This document shows positions 57,496 through 64,000 of a stretch of 64,000 bases of DNA, one piece after another. The translations under genes were made by a program, and so were the position numbers. Within the stretch, counting starts at the first letter, position 1, and every line of letters begins with the position of its first letter. The notes beneath the pieces were generated by a model that worked only from the letters and a program-made list of their open reading frames with translations, made no database searches and was not told the origin of the DNA. Source of the stretch: Sphingorhabdus contaminans (lineage in GTDB: Bacteria; Pseudomonadota; Alphaproteobacteria; Sphingomonadales; Sphingomonadaceae); NCBI RefSeq assembly GCF_007280415.1, contig NZ_VKKU01000001.1, forward strand, positions 806,001-870,000, read 5' to 3'.

Positions 57496-60400
57496 ATGAG
57501 CTATGTCCCCTTTGTCCCTCTGCGCGTTTTTTCTGCATACACGATGCTGGAAGGCGCCATTGAGCCAAAAGCCATAGGTGAAGCTGCCAAAAAGCTGGGA
57601 TTCCCGGCAATTGCGATTTGTGATCGCAACGGACTTTATGGTGTCATGCCTTTTCAGGATGGGGCCAAGTCCAAGGGCGTTCAGCCGGTCATAGGAACAT
57701 TGCTGGGTGTACGACGGCCCAGCAGTGACGGGCACTTCATTCGCGACTGGTTGGCGCTCTATGCACAGGATGAGCGCGGCTATCATAATTTGTGCCGACT
57801 GGTTTCGATGGCGCATCTGGATCGCCCGGAGGATTTCGACGCCCATGTAACTTTGGAGCAAATGGCCGAGTTTACCGGCGGGCTGATCGCCCTGACAGCC
57901 GGAGGCGAAGGCGGTTTGGCCAAACTTTTGGCCGATGGGCAGAATGATGCGGCCGCCCATTATCTCGAACATCTGCAGAGTCTTTTTCCCGACAGGCTTT
58001 ATATCGAGCTTTCACGGCGGAACGATCCCGTCGAAGAGGCCGCCGAGAACGGCTTGATCGACCTTGCCTACCAACATGACATCCCTTTGGTCGCAACCAA
58101 CCCTGCCTTCTTTGCCGAACCGGAGTTCTTTGACGCGCATGATGCGATGTTGTGCATTTCGGACGGTGAATATGTTGAGAATGCGGATCGCAGGCGGAGC
58201 ATCCGCGATACGTGGATAAAAACCGGAAAACAGATGGGGGAACTCTTCGCCGATATCCCCGAAGCAATCGCGAACACTCTGGTTATCGCGCAGAGATGCG
58301 CTGTTTTGGCACCCTATCGCAGCCCAATTCTGCCCAGCCTTGCAGGGGACAGGGAGGCTGAGGAAGAACAACTGCGGGAAGATTCGCGTGTTGGTCTAGA
58401 AAAGCGTCTCGAGACCGCAGGCATAACCGACGAGGCGGCACGGAAAGTCTATTTTGACCGGCTGAAATTCGAAGCAGATGTCATCTGTTCAATGGGCTTT
58501 TCAGGCTATTTCCTAATCGTTGCCGACTTTATCAAATGGGCGAAAGAGCAGGACATCGCGGTTGGCCCCGGCCGTGGTTCGGGCGCGGGTTCGCTGGTTG
58601 CATGGGCGCTTACGATCACCGATCTTGACCCTATCAAGCTTGGCCTGCTGTTCGAACGCTTTCTGAACCCGGACCGTGTGTCGATGCCGGACTTCGATAT
58701 CGACTTTTGTGAAACGCGTCGCGGCGAAGTCATTCGCTATGTCCAGAAAAAATATGGCCACCGGCAGGTTGCGCAGATCATTACCTTCGGAAAGCTGAAG
58801 GCGCGTGCGGTATTGCGGGACACCGGACGTGTGCTCCAGATGAGCTATGGCCAGGTAGACCGGCTGTGCAAGCAAGTGCCCAACCATCCGACCGATCCTT
58901 GGGATCTCAAGCGTGCATTGAGCGGGGTTGCTGAACTGCGCGAAGAATACAGGCGCGACGACCAGGTCAAAAGGTTGTTCGACCTCGCCATGAAATTGGA
59001 GGGTTTGCCAAGGCATAGTTCAACGCACGCGGCAGGTGTTGTCATTGGCGATCGCGAGCTGTCCGAACTGGCGCCGCTTTACCGTGATCCGCGGTCCGAC
59101 ATGCCCGTCACGCAGTTCGACATGAAATATGTCGAAAGTGCGGGATTGGTCAAATTCGACTTTCTGGGACTGAAGACGCTTTCTGTCTTGCAAAAGGCGA
59201 GCAAAATGCTGGCGAAGCGGGGTGTGCATATCAACCTCGACTTGCTGCCGCATGACGATCCCGAAGTGTACGAGTTGTTACAACGCGGCGACACGGTTGG
59301 TGTCTTCCAGCTGGAATCGGAGGGCATGCGCCGTACGCTGGCGGCCGTTAAACCAACGAATTTTGGCGACATTATCGCCCTCGTGTCCTTGTACCGACCT
59401 GGTCCTATGGACAATATTCCCATGTTCGGCCGCCGGAAAAATGGCGAAGAAGTAATCGAATATCCGCATCCTTTGCTCGAACCCGTTCTGAAGGAAACCT
59501 ACGGGATTTTCGTCTATCAGGAACAGGTTATGCAGGCGGCCCAGATTCTGGCCGGATACAGTCTGGGCGAAGCAGATTTGCTTCGCCGGGCCATGGGTAA
59601 AAAGATCCAGGCAGAGATGGATGCCCAGCGGCAGAGATTTGTCACCGGCTGCGCCACACATGAGATTCCACCCAATCGCGCAAATGAACTGTTCGACTTG
59701 ATCGACAAATTTGCGGGCTACGGCTTCAATAAAAGCCATGCTGCCGCTTATGCGGTTCTCGCCTACCAGACGGCTTGGCTGAAGACGCATCACCCGCAGG
59801 AGTTTTTTGCTGCGTCTATGTGCTTCGATATGCACCAGACCGACAAGCTGGGCATTTTCATTGACGATATGCGGCGTCTGGAGGTCACGTGTTTGCCGCC
59901 CGACATCAACCATAGCGAAGCCGAATATACGGTTGAAAGCGACCAAGAAGGCAGTCTCGCCGTCCGTTACGCACTGGGTGGTATCAAGAATGTAGGTGAG
60001 AAGGCGATGGAAGCGATCGTCGCCGAGCGCGAAAAGGGCGGGCTATTTGCCAATCTGGACGATTTTGCAAATCGTGCCGATCCCGGGCAGTTAAACCGGC
60101 GCAGTCTTGAAAATCTTGCCGCCGCTGGGGCCTTTGATTGCCTGGAACCAAATCGTGCGGCTGTGCACGCTTCTGCAGAAATACTTCTCGCCGCTGCTCA
60201 ATCAGCGCGGGATTCCCGCGAAAGCGGGCAGGGTGGACTTTTTGGCGAAGGCGGTTCGGATATTGCAAAGCTCCGTATCGACAAGAATATTGAATGGTCT
60301 TTGGGCGAAAAAATGAACCGCGAAAAGGAAGCCTTTGGCTTTTATTTTTCCGCGCATCCTTGCTCGCAATATGATGCAATTGCCGCCAGCCACGGCGCAA

Positions 60401-60972
60401 AAAGTTATGCGACATGGCTGGATAGCGGTCCAATACCTGAAGGGGTGCGGCGCGCTGCAACAATCTCGGCATTGATCGAAGGCGTGCGGTGGCGGGAATC
60501 ACGGAAAGGCAAGCGCTTCATGGTGGCTGATTTTTCGGATCAAAGCGGCCAATTTTCGGTGCGCTGTTTTGATGAGGCAGTAGGCGCAATGCTTTCCGAA
60601 TGGGCGAAAGAGGCGGCTTGCCTGTTACTGCATTGCGAGATGGATCAACGCCCGGGGGACGAGGTTCCCAGCTTTACGGTCAAAAGCGCTAAGTTGTTGA
60701 GCAGCCTGACCAGTGTTTCCCGATTGAAAATGCAGCTCGACGTCACAAGCGAGCAAGCATTTGCAGAGCTGGCGGAGATTGTAGCGCCACTTCAGGGCGG
60801 CAAAAGCGAACTGGTCATCAGGACAAGGACGACCGATGGGCGCTGGACACATATAGTTTTGGGTCGACGATACCAGCTTGATGCATCGTTGCTGGACAAA
60901 TTCAAGGCAATTGACGGCATCGCAAATGTAGAGCTTGCGCCCTTAGGTCCAGTTTTGGCATTGGTGCACTGA
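57496..60972 (+). CDS. dnaE: DNA polymerase III subunit alpha (1158 aa)
   Basis: Replicative polymerase. N-terminal PHP domain, palm catalytic aspartates D401 and D403 in 'MPDFDIDFCE' with 'VGPGRGSGAGSLVAWAL' just before, finger and helix-hairpin-helix regions ('KSHAAAYAVLAYQTAWLKTHHPQEFFAA'), and an OB fold ('RFMVADFSDQSGQFSVRCFDE'). The first PHP metal motif reads 'LRVFSAYTMLEGA', with Phe where a His is usual, so PHP activity is probably lost; proofreading would come from DnaQ. Confidence 0.97.
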   Translation: MSYVPFVPLRVFSAYTMLEGAIEPKAIGEAAKKLGFPAIAICDRNGLYGVMPFQDGAKSKGVQPVIGTLLGVRRPSSDGHFIRDWLALYAQDERGYHNLCRLVSMAHLDRPEDFDAHVTLEQMAEFTGGLIALTAGGEGGLAKLLADGQNDAAAHYLEHLQSLFPDRLYIELSRRNDPVEEAAENGLIDLAYQHDIPLVATNPAFFAEPEFFDAHDAMLCISDGEYVENADRRRSIRDTWIKTGKQMGELFADIPEAIANTLVIAQRCAVLAPYRSPILPSLAGDREAEEEQLREDSRVGLEKRLETAGITDEAARKVYFDRLKFEADVICSMGFSGYFLIVADFIKWAKEQDIAVGPGRGSGAGSLVAWALTITDLDPIKLGLLFERFLNPDRVSMPDFDIDFCETRRGEVIRYVQKKYGHRQVAQIITFGKLKARAVLRDTGRVLQMSYGQVDRLCKQVPNHPTDPWDLKRALSGVAELREEYRRDDQVKRLFDLAMKLEGLPRHSSTHAAGVVIGDRELSELAPLYRDPRSDMPVTQFDMKYVESAGLVKFDFLGLKTLSVLQKASKMLAKRGVHINLDLLPHDDPEVYELLQRGDTVGVFQLESEGMRRTLAAVKPTNFGDIIALVSLYRPGPMDNIPMFGRRKNGEEVIEYPHPLLEPVLKETYGIFVYQEQVMQAAQILAGYSLGEADLLRRAMGKKIQAEMDAQRQRFVTGCATHEIPPNRANELFDLIDKFAGYGFNKSHAAAYAVLAYQTAWLKTHHPQEFFAASMCFDMHQTDKLGIFIDDMRRLEVTCLPPDINHSEAEYTVESDQEGSLAVRYALGGIKNVGEKAMEAIVAEREKGGLFANLDDFANRADPGQLNRRSLENLAAAGAFDCLEPNRAAVHASAEILLAAAQSARDSRESGQGGLFGEGGSDIAKLRIDKNIEWSLGEKMNREKEAFGFYFSAHPCSQYDAIAASHGAKSYATWLDSGPIPEGVRRAATISALIEGVRWRESRKGKRFMVADFSDQSGQFSVRCFDEAVGAMLSEWAKEAACLLLHCEMDQRPGDEVPSFTVKSAKLLSSLTSVSRLKMQLDVTSEQAFAELAEIVAPLQGGKSELVIRTRTTDGRWTHIVLGRRYQLDASLLDKFKAIDGIANVELAPLGPVLALVH

Positions 60973-60999
60973 GAGCCTAAAAAAACAGAGGAGAGAGTG

Positions 61000-62598
61000 A
61001 TGCGCGGCACCATGCAGGATTGGGATTTAAGGGTTACGCACCTGATCGATTATGCGGCGCGGGAGCATGGAACACGGGAAATCATTACCCGCTGGGCCAA
61101 TGGAACGATTGAGCGGTCCAACTGGGCAAATGTCGCTGCGGAGGCACGGAAGTTATCGCAAGCCTTTGCCGGCTTTGGGCTTCAAAAAGGTGACCGTATC
61201 GCAACATTTGCGATGAACCATCACAGGCATCTGGCCGCTTGGTACGGGGCAATCGGATTCGGCGGTGTCATTCATACCGTGAACATCCGGTTATTCGATG
61301 AAGACCTGATCTACATCATGAACCATGCCGAAGACAAAGTGCTGATGTATGATGCGGCGTTTCAGCCGATCATTGACCGGCTAAAGCCGTATTTGAAAAC
61401 GGTCGAGCACTATATCGTGTTCGATGACGCATCGAGCTACGATGCTTTGCTGGCGGCACAAGACGGCAATTATGAATGGGCAACGGGCGACGAACGCGAC
61501 CCGTGCATGCTGTGCTACACCAGTGGCACAACAGGAAATCCGAAAGGGGTCTTGTACCAACATCGCTCAACCATGCTGCACGCAATGGCCGAAATAGCGC
61601 CGTCGATCTTCGACCTTAGCCCTCAAGCGACACTGCTTCCCATTGTGCCCATGTTCCATGCGGCCAGTTGGGGTCTGCCTTTTGCGGGTGCTGCGGCAGG
61701 GGTCAAATTTGTATTTTCGACCACCAACGAGGCCCCCATCCTTCATAAACTGATGCTGGATGAAGGTGTAACGCACAGCGCCGGCGTACCCACCGTGTGG
61801 CTGGCGATGTTCGGTCATCTTGATGCAGAAATCGCCGCAGGACGCTCCGGTTCATTGGGCAAATTGCGTCTTGTCACCATTGGCGGCTCTGCTGCACCGC
61901 GTGCGATGATTGAACGTCTAATGAAGTCGGGTGTTCGTGTTAGCCATGCCTGGGGCATGACCGAAACCTCACCCATCGGCACAATGGGCTCTCCCACGCC
62001 CAATTGGGATGAGCTTACGCTGGACGAGCAGATAGATGTGGTCTGCAAGCAGGGAAGGGTGCCTTTCGGCGTTGAGCTCCGTGTGATTGACAAGGATGGT
62101 AATGTTGCCCCGCGCGATGGTGTCACCTCAGGTGCGCTGCAAATTCGCGGTCCTTGGGTCATCAAACGCTATTTCAAGGCCGAAGAAGATGCGGTCGATC
62201 CGGATCAGTGGTTTGATACAGGCGACGTATCAGTCCTGCATCCCGATGGCACCATGCAAATTACCGACCGGGTTAAAGATGTGATCAAGTCCGGTGGTGA
62301 ATGGATCAGTTCGGTGGAACTGGAAAATATCGCCGTAGGATGCCCGGGCATTGCCGAGGCAGGAGCCATTGGTGTTCCGCATCCTAAGTGGGATGAGCGC
62401 CCTGTTCTGATTGCCGTCAAAAAGCCGGGGGCCGAGGTGGATGAGGAGATGGTGAAATCCTATCTCGCCGAACGCATCGTGAAATGGTGGATGCCCGACC
62501 GCGTTTTGTTTGTCGATGAACTGCCCCATACCGGAACCGGTAAAATCCAAAAGGTTGCCTTGCGCCAGCAATTCAAAGATTTTGTGCTGGAGGGATGA
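61000..62598 (+). CDS. Medium/long-chain fatty acyl-CoA ligase (532 aa)
   Basis: AMP-forming ligase activating a fatty acid. Core motifs: P-loop-like '[13 protein letters not shown]', '[11 protein letters not shown]', 'WFDTGDV', '[21 protein letters not shown]' and the C-terminal catalytic Lys in '[14 protein letters not shown]'. The N-terminus ('[15 protein letters not shown]') and length fit the AlkK/FadD-like branch. ATG 61000 has a GAGGAGAG site; the adjacent GTG is not needed. Coupled to a DUF1330 gene. Chain-length preference cannot be read from sequence. Confidence 0.9.
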   Translation: MRGTMQDWDLRVTHLIDYAAREHGTREIITRWANGTIERSNWANVAAEARKLSQAFAGFGLQKGDRIATFAMNHHRHLAAWYGAIGFGGVIHTVNIRLFDEDLIYIMNHAEDKVLMYDAAFQPIIDRLKPYLKTVEHYIVFDDASSYDALLAAQDGNYEWATGDERDPCMLCYTSGTTGNPKGVLYQHRSTMLHAMAEIAPSIFDLSPQATLLPIVPMFHAASWGLPFAGAAAGVKFVFSTTNEAPILHKLMLDEGVTHSAGVPTVWLAMFGHLDAEIAAGRSGSLGKLRLVTIGGSAAPRAMIERLMKSGVRVSHAWGMTETSPIGTMGSPTPNWDELTLDEQIDVVCKQGRVPFGVELRVIDKDGNVAPRDGVTSGALQIRGPWVIKRYFKAEEDAVDPDQWFDTGDVSVLHPDGTMQITDRVKDVIKSGGEWISSVELENIAVGCPGIAEAGAIGVPHPKWDERPVLIAVKKPGAEVDEEMVKSYLAERIVKWWMPDRVLFVDELPHTGTGKIQKVALRQQFKDFVLEG

Positions 62599-63038
62599 GC
62601 ATGAACGAGAGCTACATCGATCCGACACGTGAATCCTTTGACCTGTTCAAGCAGTTGCCGCGGGATGAGCCCATCAATATGCTCAACCTTCTGCGTTTTA
62701 ACGTCAACGCCGCCTATCCTGAAGGTCACCCCAATGCGGCGCATGGATGGAGTGGTGCGCGCGCCTATGAAGAATATGGCAAGACGAGCGGACCGATCTT
62801 TCAACGCGTCGGGGGAAAGATTATCTGGCGCGGGAAAATGGAGGTCATGGTTACAGGACCGCAAGAAAACCAGTGGGATTCAGCATTTATAGCTTACTAT
62901 CCCAACAGCGCGGCATTTCTGGAGATGGTAACGGACCCCGAATACCGCAAAGCTGTCGTGAACCGGCAGGCTGCGGTGCAGACAAGCCGGTTAATCCGGT
63001 TCAAACCGCTCGAGGGGAATGATACGACATTCGGTTAA
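62595..63038 (+). CDS. DUF1330-like dimeric alpha/beta-barrel protein (147 aa)
   Basis: ATGA overlap with the acyl-CoA ligase. 'EPINMLNLLRFN...AYEEYGKTSGPIFQRVGGKIIWRGKMEVMVTGPQENQWDSAFIAYYPNSAAFLEMVTDPEYRKAVVNRQAAVQTSRLI' follows the ferredoxin-like ligand/antioxidant barrel pattern of DUF1330. No enzymatic role is assigned to the family. Translational coupling suggests a link to the same lipid or xenobiotic substrate, by inference. Its end overlaps the convergent radical SAM gene by 4 bp. Confidence 0.8.
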   Translation: MSMNESYIDPTRESFDLFKQLPRDEPINMLNLLRFNVNAAYPEGHPNAAHGWSGARAYEEYGKTSGPIFQRVGGKIIWRGKMEVMVTGPQENQWDSAFIAYYPNSAAFLEMVTDPEYRKAVVNRQAAVQTSRLIRFKPLEGNDTTFG

Positions 63039-64000
63039 AAGAGGTTGAGTTGCCCGCTGACATTGGGCGGCACAAAAAGATCGCTACGTACCGACCATTT
63101 GGATGAACCCAGGCCGTATCTGTTTTTGGCAATCCGCATACGGGTGCGGATCAATTCGGCCCAGGAACCTGTTCCACGCATACGGCTGAAAAAAGCGGGG
63201 TCATTATCCTTACCACCACGCAGGTCCCGGATGATATTCATGACCTTGGCCGCACGGTCCGGAAAATGGGTGTACAGCCACTCCCGAAAGAGTGGCGCTA
63301 CTTCGTGCGGCAGGCGTATGGGAATCCAGGATACACTCTGTGCGCCAAATTCGGCCGCCGCAGCGACAAGATCCTCTATTTCGGTGTCTGTAATTGCTGG
63401 AATGATCGGTGCAATGTTCACATGTACGTAAACACCTGCATCTGCCAGTAACCGAACGGCTTCGAGGCGCTTATGGGGGCTTGATGCCCTGGGTTCCAAT
63501 ATTCGGGCCAATTTGCCGTCAAGTGTTGTAACCGACAAAGCAACGCCGGTCAGATTATCCTTGGCCAAATCGGCAAGCAGCAAAACGTCGTCGACGACCT
63601 TTGCCGATTTGGTCGTAATGACGATTGGATGTCGCGTTTCGACCATGACCTCTAAGATCTGGCGCGTGATCCTATATGTCCGTTCAATGGGCTGATAGGG
63701 GTCCGTGTTGGTGCCAATGGCGATTGGTTCCGGCTGATAGCCCTTTTTTGCCAGGGTTTTGCGGAGCAATGCCGCCGCCTGCGGCTTTGCGAAAAGTCGG
63801 CTTTCAAAATCCAGTCCCGGCGACAGGTCATGAAATGCATGGCTGGGACGTGCGTAACAATAAATGCAGCCATGCTCGCAACCCCGGTAGGCATTTACCG
63901 ATCGATCAAAAGGCAGGTCGGGCGATGCGTTGAAACTGAGAATAGATTTAGGATGCTCTTCGGTAACAGTTGTCCGCAGGCGCGGCGCACCACCATCTTG
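63035..64000 (-). CDS. PA0069-type radical SAM protein, N-terminus beyond the window (322 aa visible)
   Basis: The frame is open to the right edge. The [4Fe-4S] cluster motif C-x3-C-x2-C is in 'RGCEHGCIYCYARPSHAF', followed by 'GTNTDPYQPIERTYRITRQILE' and 'PIVITTKSAKVVDDVLLLADLAK'. This pattern is that of the PA0069/Rv2578c radical SAM group related to spore photoproduct lyase; the reaction is not known. The C-terminus lies in the window (SDLFVPPNVSGQLNLF). A start around residue 1 cannot be determined here. Confidence 0.9.
   Translation of the reverse strand, partial: QDGGAPRLRTTVTEEHPKSILSFNASPDLPFDRSVNAYRGCEHGCIYCYARPSHAFHDLSPGLDFESRLFAKPQAAALLRKTLAKKGYQPEPIAIGTNTDPYQPIERTYRITRQILEVMVETRHPIVITTKSAKVVDDVLLLADLAKDNLTGVALSVTTLDGKLARILEPRASSPHKRLEAVRLLADAGVYVHVNIAPIIPAITDTEIEDLVAAAAEFGAQSVSWIPIRLPHEVAPLFREWLYTHFPDRAAKVMNIIRDLRGGKDNDPAFFSRMRGTGSWAELIRTRMRIAKNRYGLGSSKWSVRSDLFVPPNVSGQLNLF

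Overview
The window is chromosomal DNA of an alphaproteobacterium, most likely in the order Sphingomonadales. This is inferred from gene content, gene order and protein style; no database search was possible. Pointers are the order zapA / 6S RNA / 5-formyltetrahydrofolate cyclo-ligase, tkt-gap-pgk-class I aldolase, a complete nuoA-N operon followed by birA-coaX-RNase J, the trpD-trpC-moaC-moeA-lexA chain, and an alphaproteobacterial SOS box (GTTC-N7-GTTC). I see no insertion sequence, integrase, phage gene, CRISPR array or rRNA operon.

Layout. 1-3609 (minus): four-gene operon of exported DUF11-type repeat proteins, the last running off the left edge, preceded by a 371-bp AT-rich region with two perfect palindromes. 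3981-4057: tRNA-Asp. 4071-5599 (minus): ZauP-like protein, zapA, 6S RNA, cyclo-ligase, DUF2842. 5826-13143 (plus): central carbon genes tkt, gap, pgk and a class I fructose-bisphosphate aldolase, then thiE, efp and suhB. 13242-31457 (plus): tightly overlapping nuoA-N operon with two extra tiny membrane proteins, running on into birA, coaX, RNase J and DUF1467. 31454-37779: a signalling or polarity-like block made of a two-TM coiled-coil protein (minus) and, on plus, an HPt-like protein lacking its His, a degenerate nucleotidyltransferase/membrane protein, a helical protein and a kinase-like protein lacking its His. 37791-39077 gltA (minus). 39328-41496 comEC (plus). 41490-50793 (minus): ppiD-trpE-alpha/beta hydrolase-trpG-trpD-trpC-moaC-moeA-lexA. 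50949-53888 (plus): tpiA, secG, pyrG. 54054-54536 (minus): hsp20 with a heat-shock-type promoter, next to an orphan minus-strand terminator that points to an unannotated small transcript. 54957-63038 (plus): lolC, lolD, glutathione peroxidase, dnaE, acyl-CoA ligase, DUF1330 protein. 63035-64000 (minus, partial): PA0069-type radical SAM protein.

Most of the window is core metabolism: glycolysis and pentose phosphate, respiratory complex I, tryptophan and molybdopterin synthesis, DNA replication, lipoprotein export and SOS control. The least explained parts are the cluster at 31.4-37.8 kb, where three neighbouring plus-strand genes keep recognisable enzyme or signalling folds but lack the key residues, and the DUF11 operon at the left edge. 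Starts were chosen from ribosome-binding sites, overlaps with the preceding stop and family length; several are shorter than the longest open frame.
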